The notes beneath the pieces are model-generated. The model saw only the letters and a list, made by a program, of their open reading frames with translations. It did not search any database and was not told the origin of the DNA. A program made the position numbers and the translations under genes. Positions 1 through 9,236 of a DNA stretch of 64,000 bases are shown here, piece by piece; the stretch's first letter is position 1; the number at the start of each line of letters is the position of its first letter. The stretch is from assembly GCF_029255125.1 (NCBI RefSeq), contig NZ_JAPUVR010000140.1, positions 24,090 to 88,089 of the forward strand, read 5' to 3'. This DNA is from Accumulibacter sp. Its GTDB lineage: Bacteria > Pseudomonadota > Gammaproteobacteria > Burkholderiales > Rhodocyclaceae.

Positions 1-84
1 GGCTACCAGAGCAAGCACAATGCCCAACAGAAGGCTCTGATCGACTCCGCGTTCGGTGAGATCGAGTACTATAAATTGCCCTAG
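1..84 (+). CDS. sucA: 2-oxoglutarate dehydrogenase E1 (sucA), 3' end only
   Basis: Only the last 27 codons are in the window, ending in TAG. The tail (GYQSKHNAQQKALIDSAFGE) fits the C-terminus of the thiamine-diphosphate E1 subunit of 2-oxoglutarate dehydrogenase, whose ends are typically rich in H-x-x-x-Q/E and aromatic residues. Its position 12 bp upstream of sucB on the same strand is the main support. It would decarboxylate 2-oxoglutarate in the TCA cycle and pass the succinyl group to the E2 lipoyl arm. The catalytic part lies outside the window. Confidence 0.75.
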   Translation, partial: GYQSKHNAQQKALIDSAFGEIEYYKLP

Positions 85-96
85 AACGGAGTGAAC

Positions 97-1380
97 ATGA
101 TCATCGACGTCAAAGTTCCACAGCTTTCCGAGTCGGTCGCCGAAGCGACGCTGGTTGCCTGGCACAAGAAGGCTGGCGAAGCCGTCGTGCGCGATGAAAA
201 CCTGATCGACATCGAGACCGACAAAGTCGTCCTCGAGTTGCCGGCGCCCGATAACGGTGTGCTGGTCGAGATCGTCAAGGGCGATGGGGAAACCGTTGTC
301 TCCGGCGAAGTGATCGCGCGCATCGATACGGCCGCCCAGGCAGGGACCATCGCTGCGCCGGTCGCCAAGGCGCCAGCGCCCGCCAAGGCGGCGGAAGCCA
401 GCGCACCGCCACCAGGCGGTTCCGCACCCGGCGTTGCCCTGCCGGCGGCACGCAAAATTCTGGAAGAGAAAGGCGTTGCCGTCGGCGACGTTGCCGGCAC
501 CGGCCGGGGCGGCCGAGTGACCAAGGCGGACGCCTTGGCAGCGGCGGTCCCCGCGGCACCGGCGCCGGCCGCCAAGTCGGTCGGCAAAGCCGCCGCGGGG
601 TCCGCGGCGGTGCCCTCGCCTTTCGTCAACGTGACCGCCAGTTTGCCGCCCGCGCCCGAGGTGACGATTCCGTTTGGCGAGCGGCCGGAGCAGCGCGTCC
701 CGATGTCGCGTCTGCGCGCGCGTGTCGCTGAGCGCCTGCTGCAGTCGCAGGCGACCAACGCGATATTGACCACCTTCAACGAAGTCAACATGGGTCCGAT
801 CATGGCGCTGCGCAAGCAGTACGGCGAGCGTTTCGAGAAGACGCACGGCGTCCGTCTTGGTTTCATGGCCTTTTTCGTCAAGGCTGCGGTCGCCGCCTTG
901 CAGCGCTTCCCGGTGCTCAATGCCTCGGTCGACGGCAGCGACATCGTCTATCACGGCTACATCGACATCGGGATTGCCGTTGGCAGCCCGCGTGGACTCG
1001 TCGTACCGATCCTGCGCGACGCCGACCAGATGAGCTTTGCCGACATCGAGAAGAAGATCGGCGAGTTCGGCGTCAAGGCCAAGGATGGCAAACTGTCGAT
1101 GGAGGAACTGACCGGCGGAACCTTCTCGATTTCCAACGGTGGCGTTTTTGGTTCGATGCTCTCGACGCCAATCATCAACCCACCGCAGTCGGCGATTCTC
1201 GGCATCCATGCGACCAAGGATCGGCCGGTCGTTGAGAACGGGCAGATCGTCAGCCGGCCGATCAACTACCTGGCCATGTCCTACGATCACCGGATCATTG
1301 ATGGCCGCGAAGCCGTCCTCGGGCTGGTGACGATGAAGGAGGCGCTGGAGGATCCGGCTCGTCTGCTGCTCGGCGTTTAA
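97..1380 (+). CDS. sucB: Dihydrolipoyl succinyltransferase, E2 of 2-oxoglutarate dehydrogenase
   Basis: A 427-residue E2 subunit that transfers succinyl groups from the lipoyl arm to CoA in the TCA cycle. The N-terminal lipoyl domain has the modified lysine in the motif IETDKVVLE (K43). An Ala/Pro linker follows, then an E3/E1-binding domain at about 112-150. The CoA acyltransferase domain ends with [12 protein letters not shown], giving the catalytic His398 and the D-G pair. I use ATG 97 because GGAG lies 5 bases upstream; a GTG at 91 would add two residues. It follows sucA by 12 bp and precedes lpd, the usual sucAB-lpd arrangement. The length and all catalytic motifs are normal. Confidence 0.96.
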   Translation: MIIDVKVPQLSESVAEATLVAWHKKAGEAVVRDENLIDIETDKVVLELPAPDNGVLVEIVKGDGETVVSGEVIARIDTAAQAGTIAAPVAKAPAPAKAAEASAPPPGGSAPGVALPAARKILEEKGVAVGDVAGTGRGGRVTKADALAAAVPAAPAPAAKSVGKAAAGSAAVPSPFVNVTASLPPAPEVTIPFGERPEQRVPMSRLRARVAERLLQSQATNAILTTFNEVNMGPIMALRKQYGERFEKTHGVRLGFMAFFVKAAVAALQRFPVLNASVDGSDIVYHGYIDIGIAVGSPRGLVVPILRDADQMSFADIEKKIGEFGVKAKDGKLSMEELTGGTFSISNGGVFGSMLSTPIINPPQSAILGIHATKDRPVVENGQIVSRPINYLAMSYDHRIIDGREAVLGLVTMKEALEDPARLLLGV

Positions 1381-1393
1381 CCCCCCACCTCAG

Positions 1394-1437
1394 GGCACGG
1401 AGAAGCCCAGAGCCGCACTCTGCGCGCACTCCGTGCC
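1394..1437 (+). other. Intergenic stem-loop between sucB and lpd
   Basis: GGCACGGAG at 1394-1402 pairs perfectly with CTCCGTGCC at 1429-1437, and CAGAG/CTCTG forms a second stem inside. No T-run follows, so it is not a classic terminator. It may be an mRNA processing or stabilising structure between E2 and E3, or one copy of a dispersed repeat. Confidence 0.6.
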
Positions 1438-1470
1438 TTCGTGTCTCTGCGCTTGGAAAGGGAATCAGTC

Positions 1471-2907
1471 ATGTCCAAACAATTCGACGTTCTCGTGGTC
1501 GGTGGCGGTCCGGCGGGCTACGTTGCCGCCATTCGGGCAGCGCAACTCGGCTTCAGCGTCGCCTGCTGCGAATCCAACGCCTACGCCGACCCGAAAGGCG
1601 AGCCGCGTCTGGGCGGCACCTGCCTGAATGTCGGTTGCATTCCGTCGAAAGCGCTGCTGCATACCTCGCATCTCTTCGAGGAAGCGGGCCACAGCTTCGC
1701 CGAACAGGGCATTTGTGTCGGCGCACCGAACATCGACGTCAGCCGGATGATTGCGCGCAAGGATGGCATCGTCAAACAACTCACCAGCGGCATCAAGGCG
1801 CTGTTCAAAAAGAACAAGGTGACCTTGCTCAACGGCCATGCTGCCTTCGTCGAGCGCAAGGCTGCAGCGGTCGGCGAAGTCTGGCAGATGCGGGTCGGCG
1901 AGAACGTCGTCGAGGCTCGGCAGGTGATCCTGGCCACCGGCTCCAAGGCGCGTCATCTGCCCGGCATTCCGGTCGACAACGAGATTGTGTGCGACAACAT
2001 CGGCGCGCTCGACATTGACGCCGTTCCCAAGCGGCTGGCGGTGATCGGCGCCGGCGTTATCGGCCTCGAGATGGGCAGCGTCTGGCGCCGGCTCGGTTCC
2101 GACGTCACCCTGCTCGAAGCACTTCCGGACTTTCTCTCGCTGGCCGACATCGATGTCGCCAAGGAAGCCGCCAAGGTCTTTGCTCGGCAGGGTCTGAGAA
2201 TCGTTACCGGGGTGACGATCGGAGAAGTCAGGGTCTCGCCGACCGGCGTCTCGATCGACTACACCGACAAGGACGGGAACCCGCAAAGGCTGGATGCTGA
2301 TCGCCTGATCGTTTCGATCGGCCGCGTGCCGAACACGGATGGTCTGGGCGCCGAAAAGGTCGGTCTGCAGATCAATGCACGCGGGCAGATCGAGGTGGAC
2401 GCACATTGCCGGACGAACCTGCCTGGCGTCTGGGCGATCGGCGATGTCGTTGCCGGACCGATGCTGGCGCACAAGGCGATGGAAGAGGGCGTCATGGTCG
2501 CCGAACTGATGGCGGGACAAGCCGGACACTGCAATTTCGAGACGATCCCGTGGGTGATCTACACCAGCCCGGAGATCGCCTGGGTCGGGCGCACCGAGCA
2601 GCAACTGAAGGCCGACGGCACTGCTTACAAGGTGGGCAAGATTCCCTTCGCCGCCAACGGACGCGCGCTCGGCATGGGCGATCCGACGGGCTTCGTCAAG
2701 GTGCTGGCCTGCGCCACGACGGATCGCGTGCTTGGCGTTCACATCATCGGTGCAAATGCCTCCGAGCTGATTTCGGAAGGCGTCGTAGCGATGGAGTTCG
2801 GTGCAGCGGCGGAAGACCTGGCGCGCATCTGTCATGCCCACCCGACGCTTTCGGAGGTGGTGCACGAAGCAGCCCTGGCGTGCGACAAGCGACCGCTGCA
2901 TTTCTGA
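1471..2907 (+). CDS. lpdA: Dihydrolipoyl dehydrogenase (E3)
   Basis: A 478-residue FAD-dependent E3 that reoxidises dihydrolipoamide and passes electrons to NAD+. The N-terminal Rossmann motif is [12 protein letters not shown], and the redox-active disulfide is in [13 protein letters not shown] (C51 and C56). A second dinucleotide-binding motif ([13 protein letters not shown]) binds NAD. The C-terminal HAHPTLSE supplies the catalytic His457 and Glu462. ATG 1471 is preceded by AAAGGGAA; the open frame extends to GTG 1441 without a good ribosome site. It is the third gene of a sucA-sucB-lpd operon, separated from sucB by 90 bp that carry a strong hairpin. Confidence 0.96.
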   Translation: MSKQFDVLVVGGGPAGYVAAIRAAQLGFSVACCESNAYADPKGEPRLGGTCLNVGCIPSKALLHTSHLFEEAGHSFAEQGICVGAPNIDVSRMIARKDGIVKQLTSGIKALFKKNKVTLLNGHAAFVERKAAAVGEVWQMRVGENVVEARQVILATGSKARHLPGIPVDNEIVCDNIGALDIDAVPKRLAVIGAGVIGLEMGSVWRRLGSDVTLLEALPDFLSLADIDVAKEAAKVFARQGLRIVTGVTIGEVRVSPTGVSIDYTDKDGNPQRLDADRLIVSIGRVPNTDGLGAEKVGLQINARGQIEVDAHCRTNLPGVWAIGDVVAGPMLAHKAMEEGVMVAELMAGQAGHCNFETIPWVIYTSPEIAWVGRTEQQLKADGTAYKVGKIPFAANGRALGMGDPTGFVKVLACATTDRVLGVHIIGANASELISEGVVAMEFGAAAEDLARICHAHPTLSEVVHEAALACDKRPLHF

Positions 2908-2960
2908 GCGGGCGATTCCAGCTGACTTCGCCGCACTGACGGCGGCCGCTCTTGGAGGGC

Positions 2961-5660
2961 ATGCAACCCGTACTGATCGTGCGCAGCAGACTGCATCGTC
3001 CGCCGGTTGTCACGGACTATGTCGTACGCAGCGAACTGAGCGAACGGCTGGACGCAGGCAGCCACTTGCCGTTGACGCTGGTCCTGGCGCCTACCGGTTA
3101 TGGCAAGACGCTGCTCGTCTCCCACTGGCTGAGCAGGCGGGTGCCTGCGGCGGCTTGGCTCTCGCTGACGCGCGAGGAGAGCGATCCGCTGCGCTTCGTC
3201 GCCTATCTGGTTGCTGCCGTGCGCACGGTCGTGCCCGATGCATGCCAGGAAACGCTGCGGCTTCTGGAGCAGGGGCAGCCGTCGCTGGCCGTCCTCGGTG
3301 CGCTGCTCAGCAACGACCTGGAAGCGCTGAACGAGCCCTTGCTGGTCGTTCTCGACGACTACCAGGCCATCGACTCGGCCGACACGCACGCCTTGCTGGA
3401 CGGTCTGCTGGCGCATCCGCCAAGCGCGCTGCGCCTGATCATCGTCACTCGCCGCGCGCCGCCCTTGTCGCTCGCCACACTGGGCGTGCGCGGTCTGCTA
3501 TGTGAACTGCGCGGGCGCCTGCTGGAGTTCAACGCGCAGCAATCGGTCGATCTGATCGAGCGCTGCGCGGGTCGCTGCCTGAGCGACGCGGAGAAGCTTC
3601 TCGCGCAGCAGTGCGCCGAGGGCTGGCCAGTCGGCGCACGCCTGGTCGGGATGGCGCTGCGCCACGGAGGTCGGCTGGACGATCGGGCTTCGGCGCTGGA
3701 CGGCGGGTTGCAATGGGTCGATGCCTATCTGCGCGAAGACGTTCTGACGCAGCAACCGGACGAGATTCGCCGAGGCTTGCTCGTCTCCGCGGTGGTCAGC
3801 CGCTGCTGCGTTGAGCTCTACGCGGCGCTGGTCGGCGAGGATGTCGGAACAGAGGCTTCCGATCTGCGCGCTGAGGCTTTCGTGTGCGCCATCCTCGGTG
3901 GCGACGTGCCGTACCAGGCCATCGACGACGAAGGCAACTGGTTTCGCTATCACCGTTTGTTTCGTGGCTTCTTGTTGCGCCAATTGCCCCGCTTCTGCTC
4001 ACCCGAGGAAATCGCGCAACTGCATTGGCGAGCTGCCACCTGGTGCGAAGCGCGTGGCGAACTGGCAGAAGCCGTGCGCCATGCGCGCGCGGCTGGCGGC
4101 GATACGGCCGCGGGCTGTCTGCTGACTCGTCATGCCGATGAATTGCTCGGCCGACACCGCCGGCACGAACTGGCACGCTGCTTGCGCGCACTGTCGCTCG
4201 ATACGGTCGAGCAGACCCCCGCGTTGCTGCTGCTGAAAGCCTGGCTGATGCATCATCAAGGGCGGCACATCGAAACCGCGCCGGTCCTCGACCGCATCGA
4301 CGCTCTGCTCGGCACCAACGATGCTGCGAGTGTGGTTCCTGCCAACGACGCGCCTGGCCTGGCCGGCAGCTTGACGGCGCTACGCAGCGTCCAGGCGTAC
4401 CTCAGCGGCCATGCGGGAGCAGCGACTGCCGGCGCCGAACGCGCACTGGCGCTGCTCCCAGCCGACTGTCAGCATGCTCGCGTGCTGGCGCAGAGCGTGC
4501 TTGCCGCGGGTCGGCAAATGAGCGGCGATCTGCTCGGCGCGCGCGAGTTTCTGCGTTCGGCGTTGGTCAATGCGAGCGGTCCGGTGAACGCCTGCCAGGC
4601 GCCACTGGCGGCCACGCTCTGTTTCATCGAGTGGATGGCGGCGGATCTGTCGGCGCTGCAGTGGACGGCGAATCAGGCCTTCGATCTGAACGACATGGGA
4701 TCCGGCTGTGCTGGCAACATGGCACTTGGTCGCTATTTCGTCGGGATTGCTCACTATCAGCGCAACGAACTCGGCAAGGCTGAGGCGGCCTTGCTGCCTG
4801 CGCTGGATCCGACTTGCGCGCCACTTCTCGGCTACCGGAGCGAGATCTCGATTGCGCTGGCTGCGGTCTATCAGGCGCTTGGTCAGGGTGAGCGCGCGCG
4901 CGGCATCGTCGACGAACTGTGCCGACATCTGGAACGTAACGAAGATCTGCCGGCGCTTTTTCGCGCGCGCGCCTATCAGGCCGACCTTGCCCTGCGCCAA
5001 GGCCGTACAGCCGATGCCGCGAACTGGGCGGGCAACTTCGATCCCGGTCCCGTGCAGTTTGCCTACCGTTTCTTCAATGCCCCGCATTTGACGCTGGCGC
5101 GCGTCTGGCTCGCGCAAAGGAGTGGTGAGAGCCTTGACCAGGCCGAGCAGCTTCTGCGTTTGCTGGAATCGCAACTGACGGCCGGTAACAACCACCGTTT
5201 CCTGATCGAGGTGCTGGCGCTGCAGGCGATGCTTGCCTGCTTGCGCGGGGATCAAGTAGCGACTGGCGAGCGGCTTGCCCGGGCGGTGGCGCTTGCCCGG
5301 CCAGGCGGCCTGATTCGGGTCTTCGTCGACCTCGGGCAGGACCTGGTCCGACCGTTGAAGCGCCTCGAACTGGTGAGGGATGCACCGCGCTACCTCGCGC
5401 AGATTCTCTCCGGACTCAACGACGAGTTGCTGCTGAGCAGCGGCCGACGCCAGCTTGGCGACGACCTGACGCGTCGCGAGCTGCGCATCCTCAAGCTGTT
5501 GGCGCTGCGCCTGAGCAACGTCGAAATATCCGAAGAGCTGTGCATCTCGCGGGCGACGGTCAAACGCCACACACAGAATATCTACCGCAAGCTGTGCGCA
5601 TCGAACCGGCGAGACGCCGTCACCCGCGCCAGCAGCCTCAAACTTATCGGCGATCGCTGA
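2961..5660 (+). CDS. MalT-like STAND ATPase / LuxR-family transcriptional activator
   Basis: An 899-residue regulator with the MalT layout. An N-terminal NTPase has Walker A APTGYGKT (43-50) and a Walker B-like LLVVLDDY. A long helical, tetratricopeptide-like region without clear motifs follows. The C-terminal LuxR helix-turn-helix runs from about 836 to 890 (LTRRELRILKLLA, then ISEELCISRATVKRH). Such proteins bind a small inducer, use ATP to oligomerise and activate promoters. The inducer cannot be told from sequence. ATG 2961 has GGAGG only 2 bases upstream, so TTG 2952 is an alternative start. It follows lpd by 53 bp on the same strand and may be cotranscribed. Confidence 0.85.
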   Translation: MQPVLIVRSRLHRPPVVTDYVVRSELSERLDAGSHLPLTLVLAPTGYGKTLLVSHWLSRRVPAAAWLSLTREESDPLRFVAYLVAAVRTVVPDACQETLRLLEQGQPSLAVLGALLSNDLEALNEPLLVVLDDYQAIDSADTHALLDGLLAHPPSALRLIIVTRRAPPLSLATLGVRGLLCELRGRLLEFNAQQSVDLIERCAGRCLSDAEKLLAQQCAEGWPVGARLVGMALRHGGRLDDRASALDGGLQWVDAYLREDVLTQQPDEIRRGLLVSAVVSRCCVELYAALVGEDVGTEASDLRAEAFVCAILGGDVPYQAIDDEGNWFRYHRLFRGFLLRQLPRFCSPEEIAQLHWRAATWCEARGELAEAVRHARAAGGDTAAGCLLTRHADELLGRHRRHELARCLRALSLDTVEQTPALLLLKAWLMHHQGRHIETAPVLDRIDALLGTNDAASVVPANDAPGLAGSLTALRSVQAYLSGHAGAATAGAERALALLPADCQHARVLAQSVLAAGRQMSGDLLGAREFLRSALVNASGPVNACQAPLAATLCFIEWMAADLSALQWTANQAFDLNDMGSGCAGNMALGRYFVGIAHYQRNELGKAEAALLPALDPTCAPLLGYRSEISIALAAVYQALGQGERARGIVDELCRHLERNEDLPALFRARAYQADLALRQGRTADAANWAGNFDPGPVQFAYRFFNAPHLTLARVWLAQRSGESLDQAEQLLRLLESQLTAGNNHRFLIEVLALQAMLACLRGDQVATGERLARAVALARPGGLIRVFVDLGQDLVRPLKRLELVRDAPRYLAQILSGLNDELLLSSGRRQLGDDLTRRELRILKLLALRLSNVEISEELCISRATVKRHTQNIYRKLCASNRRDAVTRASSLKLIGDR

Positions 5661-5842
5661 GTCTGCTTCACCCCGATTGAAGCGTTCCGGCCGGTCGATT
5701 GGCGCCTGGCGACACGGCGGCGCGAGGCGCGCTCAGTGGCCGCTGCGGCCGTCCAGCGGCTTTTCCTTGACCTGCGTCACAGGCCAGCTTGCCGAACAAA
5801 AAAATGGCCCATTTCATGGCCCGTTATCACCCGTCTTTTGCC

Positions 5843-5870
5843 TTGTCGCTTTTCCCGCCGGTGGCATAAT
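5843..5870 (+). promoter_or_regulatory. Candidate sigma70 promoter for parA
   Basis: TTGTCG at 5843-5848 and CATAAT at 5865-5870 are separated by 16 bases, about 50 bases before the parA start. The surrounding DNA is locally AT-rich compared with the genes. A short direct repeat ATGGCCC (5804-5810 and 5816-5822) lies upstream and could be an operator. Confidence 0.4.
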
Positions 5871-5919
5871 TGTTCGTTATGAACATTCTTCTCGCCAAAG
5901 CGTTTTTCGGAAAGGTTTC

Positions 5920-6585
5920 ATGTCCATGCCATTAGGCAGGGTGATTGCCGTCGTTTCGCAAAAGGGCGGAGCTGGGAAGACGACGGTGGCGATGCAGCTC
6001 GGCGGTGGCTTCCACGCGATCGGTGCATCGGCTCTGCTGATCGATCTGGACCCGCAGGAGAGCGCCTTTCGCTGGGCCGAGTCGGCCTCCTTGATCGATG
6101 CGAAACTGCATCTGGATGTGCGCAAGATGTCGGGCCTCGAGCTGATCAAACATGTGGTCGACCTGCAGGGAGAGGCCGATTATGTCGTGCTCGACACGCC
6201 GCCGTCGATAGCCCACCCATCAACCATGGCAGCGCTCGCGGTGGCGCATCTCGCCATCGTACCGGCAGTACCGAGCCCGACCGACCTGTGGTCAACGCTG
6301 GCCGTCGAGCGCCTGATCCTCAAGCGAATGGAGCAAAGCCACCGGCTGCACGGCTGCATCGTGCCCAACCGCGTGCAAAACACGGCGCTTGCCAGTGATG
6401 TCCTGGACCTGTTACGCGAATTCACTCTGCCAATCCTTGACGTGATGCTTGCCCAGCGCAATGCCTATGCGCAGAGTGCGGTCGTGGGCGCATCTGTCTT
6501 CCAGCTTGGCGCGGGCGCCGAAGCGGCCCAGGCGGAGGTACGCAAGCTGGTTGCCGAAGTCCTTAAACAGTTGGGAGAAACATGA
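5920..6585 (+). CDS. ParA/MinD-type partition ATPase
   Basis: A 221-residue P-loop ATPase of the ParA type with a deviant Walker A motif, SQKGGAGKTT, at 13-22 that includes the signature first lysine (K15). A Walker A' aspartate is in LLIDLDPQESA, and YVVLDTPPS is the Walker B-like segment. There is no N-terminal DNA-binding extension, so it is of the short type that pairs with small ribbon-helix-helix partners. ATG 5920 has GGAAAGG upstream; the open frame upstream does not look coding. It overlaps the next gene by 4 bases (ATGA). The cargo is unknown, and there is no replication gene nearby to suggest a plasmid system. Confidence 0.88.
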   Translation: MSMPLGRVIAVVSQKGGAGKTTVAMQLGGGFHAIGASALLIDLDPQESAFRWAESASLIDAKLHLDVRKMSGLELIKHVVDLQGEADYVVLDTPPSIAHPSTMAALAVAHLAIVPAVPSPTDLWSTLAVERLILKRMEQSHRLHGCIVPNRVQNTALASDVLDLLREFTLPILDVMLAQRNAYAQSAVVGASVFQLGAGAEAAQAEVRKLVAEVLKQLGET

Positions 6586-7250
6586 TGTCGACATCGGGAA
6601 GCGATACCAGCAACAAGGCAGCGTTGCGCGCCAGCCTCAAGAAGGAAGACGAATCCTTGGGCGAACGTCTGGCAGCAAGCGAACTGCCGCTGCTTGTCCC
6701 GCCGGACCCGGAGGTGGCCAGCGCTCCGGCGCCGACAGCGGAGACGCCGGTGACGCCGCTTGCGCAGGTCAGCGGCTCGCGGTCGACTGGCCAGCGTCCT
6801 GCCGCCGGCAAGGGCAAGGCAAGAGCCGCCGCAACCGACAAGACGGCGGGCAAGACGCCAGCCCCGGCGGCGGGTGATCACGCAGCGCCGGTCAAGGGCG
6901 CGAAGAAGTCGGCGCCATTGGCCAAGGCTGACAAGACTGTCCCGCCTGCCAAAGGCGGTGCGGGTGGCAAGAAGTCGGGCAAACCCGGGCGACCGGTCGA
7001 GCCGGTCGTCACGGCGAAGGGCAAGCGCGATAAAGCCATCCGCTTGTCCGTCGAGATTTTGCAAAGTGAGGAAGCGGCAATCGAAGGCGTGCGCGCCAAT
7101 CTGGCAAAGCTTGGCGGTTGCGCGGCGAGCCGGGGCGACATTCTGCGTGCCGGGATTCGCCTGTTTGCCGAGCAGTCACTCGAGCAAATGAGGGGCGCTG
7201 TCGACGGGCTGGCCAGGATAGCGAGCGGGAAGGGCAAGAAGAGGGGATAA
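6582..7250 (+). CDS. Disordered Ala/Lys/Pro-rich protein with C-terminal ribbon-helix-helix, probable ParA partner
   Basis: A 222-residue protein I cannot assign to a named family. Residues 1-40 are predicted helical with charged residues. Residues 65-148 are low-complexity, rich in Ala, Lys, Gly and Pro. Residues 151-200 fit a ribbon-helix-helix: a strand (KAIRLSVEIL), a helix (EEAAIEGVRANLAKL), then SRGDILRAGIRLFAEQ. The RHH fold and the 4-base overlap with parA suggest a ParG-like adaptor that binds DNA or stimulates the ATPase. The basic low-complexity stretch resembles the nucleoid-binding tails of PHA-granule proteins such as PhaF, so granule or nucleoid tethering is possible. That part is inference. 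Confidence 0.7.
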   Translation: MMSTSGSDTSNKAALRASLKKEDESLGERLAASELPLLVPPDPEVASAPAPTAETPVTPLAQVSGSRSTGQRPAAGKGKARAAATDKTAGKTPAPAAGDHAAPVKGAKKSAPLAKADKTVPPAKGGAGGKKSGKPGRPVEPVVTAKGKRDKAIRLSVEILQSEEAAIEGVRANLAKLGGCAASRGDILRAGIRLFAEQSLEQMRGAVDGLARIASGKGKKRG

Positions 7251-7383
7251 GCGGGACAGACGCAACCCAATCCCTAGCCGGGCCCGGAACGCAAGCGCGG
7301 CGCGCCGCCGGTGCCATGTGCGGCCGCCGCCACGGGAGGGAAATCATGGCAAGAATGCAGGCAGGGTTCAGAAATCGCACCGG

Positions 7384-7408
7384 AAACCGTCGGTGCGCCG
7401 GTTTTTTG
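7384..7408 (+). terminator. Rho-independent terminator after the parA operon
   Basis: AAACCG (7384-7389) pairs with CGGTTT (7399-7404) and the T-run continues to 7407. An overlapping alternative stem, GCACCG/CGGTGC, begins at 7377. It separates the parA pair from the phosphate-transport genes. Confidence 0.65.
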
Positions 7409-7458
7409 TTGATTGACAGTGATAGTGCTCGTCAGAGCAGTTAACCAAGGGAGGTCGT

Positions 7459-8097
7459 ATGTTTAGCAGTCTGATGCCGCAACGCAAGGAATTTTTCGAA
7501 CTTCTCGCGGCCCACGCGGAACAGGTGGTGGCCGGCGCGAATGCCACGTTGCGTCTGATCAATGGGTTGGGGGATGGCGGTGCAAACCTCGCGGCGCTCG
7601 TCGCGGAAGTCAATGAACACGAGCACAATGGCGACCAGATCAAGGCCAAGGTCATCGAGCGCCTGCACCAGTCCTTCACGACGCCGATCAACCGCGACCA
7701 GATTCATGCGCTGGTCAGCGATCTCGACATGACGCTGAACGTACTGCAGAGCGTGGCCAACGCGCTGGGCATGTACAACATCACGCAGTCGACGGTCGAA
7801 GCGCGCGAAATGGCGGCGCTGAGTGCCGATGCCTGCATGCGCTTGAGCCGGGCAGTTGCCGCTCTGGCCGACAAGAATCGCGGCGAAGAAACACTGAACC
7901 TGTGCAAGGAAATCGAGGAGATCGAATCGAAGGCCGACAAGGTTCAGCACAAGGCGATCACCGCGCTCTTCAAGGAGGGCGCCAACGTCTGGCAGACGAT
8001 GAAGATGCGGGAATTCTATTCTCTGCAGGAAGCCGTGCTCGATGCCTGCCAGGACTCGGCGAAGATGATCGAAGAGATCCTGATCGAAAACTCCTGA
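7459..8097 (+). CDS. DUF47 (PhoU-like) Pit accessory protein, copy 1
   Basis: A 212-residue all-helical protein of the DUF47/PhoU-like family. These proteins sit next to Pit permeases and control phosphate uptake or efflux. Family-typical segments include KEFFELLAAHAEQ near the start, the acidic EVNEHEHNGDQIK, TPINRDQIHAL and MREFYSLQEAVL near the end. The acidic helices suit metal binding, as in PhoU. ATG 7459 has an excellent ribosome site, GGGAGGT. The stop is 13 bp from the pit start, so co-translation is likely. A clear paralog lies just downstream of pit. Confidence 0.88.
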   Translation: MFSSLMPQRKEFFELLAAHAEQVVAGANATLRLINGLGDGGANLAALVAEVNEHEHNGDQIKAKVIERLHQSFTTPINRDQIHALVSDLDMTLNVLQSVANALGMYNITQSTVEAREMAALSADACMRLSRAVAALADKNRGEETLNLCKEIEEIESKADKVQHKAITALFKEGANVWQTMKMREFYSLQEAVLDACQDSAKMIEEILIENS

Positions 8098-8110
8098 GAG
8101 GTAGCCGAAA

Positions 8111-9124
8111 ATGGAAGGCCTAAATATGAGCATCTGGACGCTGGCGCTGCTGATCGCAGTAGCGCTCGCGTTCGACTTCATGAACGGGTTTCATGATGGC
8201 GCGAACTCCATCTCGACGATCGTCGCGACCGGCGCGCTGACCCCCAAGCAGGCGGTGCTGTTTGCCGCATTCTTCAACTTTGCCGCGCTCTGGGTGTTTC
8301 AGCTCAAGGTAGCGGCGACCATCGGCAAGGGCACGGTCGACCCCAAGTTCGTCGATTACTACGTCATTTTTGGTGCCTTGATCGGCGCCTTGGCGTGGAA
8401 TATCATCACTTGGTATTACGGCATCCCGTCGTCGTCGTCGCACGCGCTGGTTGGCGGGCTGGTCGGCGCCACCGTTGCCAAGGCGGGTTCGGGTGCACCG
8501 ATCGTCTGGGAAGGTTTCGGCAAGATCCTGGCGTTCATCATCATCTCGCCGCTGGTCGGGGTGATCATCGGTGGGCTTCTGATGGTCCTGGTCGCCTGGA
8601 TATTCAGGAATCAGTCGCCGTATCAGGCAGGGAAGTGGTTCAAGGGCGGCCAGCTTTTTGCCGCTGCCGCGTACAGCCTGGGGCATGGCGGGAACGATGC
8701 GCAGAAGACGATCGGCATCATCTGGCTGCTGCTGATTACTGCCGGCGTGGCGACCAAGGATCAGTCGACGCTGCCGACGTGGGTTATTTACTCGTGCTAT
8801 TTTGCCATCGCCTGGGGAACATATCTCGGCGGTTGGCGGATCGTCAAGACGATGGGCACGAAGATCACCAAGCTCAACTCGATCAGCGGTTCGTGCGCCT
8901 CGATGGGCGGCGCGATTACGCTTGGACTGGCAACGCTGGGTGGGATCCCGGTGTCGACGACGCACACGATTACCGGCGCGATCATCGGCGTCGGCGCGGC
9001 CACCGATGTCAAGGCCGTGCGTTGGGCGATTACCGCCAATCTGCTCGTTGCCTGGGTGCTGACGATTCCGGCTTCTGGCCTGATCGCCGCGCTGTTCTGG
9101 TATATCGGGACGAAGTTCCTGTAA
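8111..9124 (+). CDS. pit: Low-affinity inorganic phosphate transporter Pit
   Basis: A 337-residue inner-membrane permease of the PiT family. It imports or exports metal-phosphate complexes driven by the proton gradient. It has about ten hydrophobic segments. The two inverted PD001131-type signatures are visible: FDFMNGFHDGANSI near the N-terminus and SLGHGGNDAQKTIG in the second half. GIPSSSSHALVGGL and GIPVSTTHTITGAI are the matching repeated loops. I keep ATG 8111 (GAGAGG upstream); ATG 8126, with GGAAGG 7 bases upstream, is equally plausible. It is flanked on both sides by DUF47 genes. In polyphosphate-accumulating bacteria Pit is central to anaerobic phosphate release and aerobic uptake. 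Confidence 0.95.
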   Translation: MEGLNMSIWTLALLIAVALAFDFMNGFHDGANSISTIVATGALTPKQAVLFAAFFNFAALWVFQLKVAATIGKGTVDPKFVDYYVIFGALIGALAWNIITWYYGIPSSSSHALVGGLVGATVAKAGSGAPIVWEGFGKILAFIIISPLVGVIIGGLLMVLVAWIFRNQSPYQAGKWFKGGQLFAAAAYSLGHGGNDAQKTIGIIWLLLITAGVATKDQSTLPTWVIYSCYFAIAWGTYLGGWRIVKTMGTKITKLNSISGSCASMGGAITLGLATLGGIPVSTTHTITGAIIGVGAATDVKAVRWAITANLLVAWVLTIPASGLIAALFWYIGTKFL

Positions 9125-9151
9125 GGCAGGGAGAGTCCCCGGACAGAGCAT

Positions 9152-9173
9152 GACGCCCCGGCGACGGGGCGTC
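9152..9173 (+). other. Hairpin between pit and the second DUF47 gene
   Basis: GACGCCCC (9152-9159) pairs perfectly with GGGGCGTC (9166-9173) around a 6-base loop. No T-run follows, so partial attenuation or mRNA stabilisation is more likely than full termination. Confidence 0.5.
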
Positions 9174-9236
9174 GAGCGCCTGAAGTAATGCTACCCAGTC
9201 AATCGTTGTCACCAAAGTCAATAAAGGGAGGTAATC

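Noticed and set aside
1465-2901. Long open frame of 478 residues antisense to lpd
   Set aside because: High-GC coding DNA leaves the opposite strand open. The lpd frame has all catalytic motifs; the antisense product has none.
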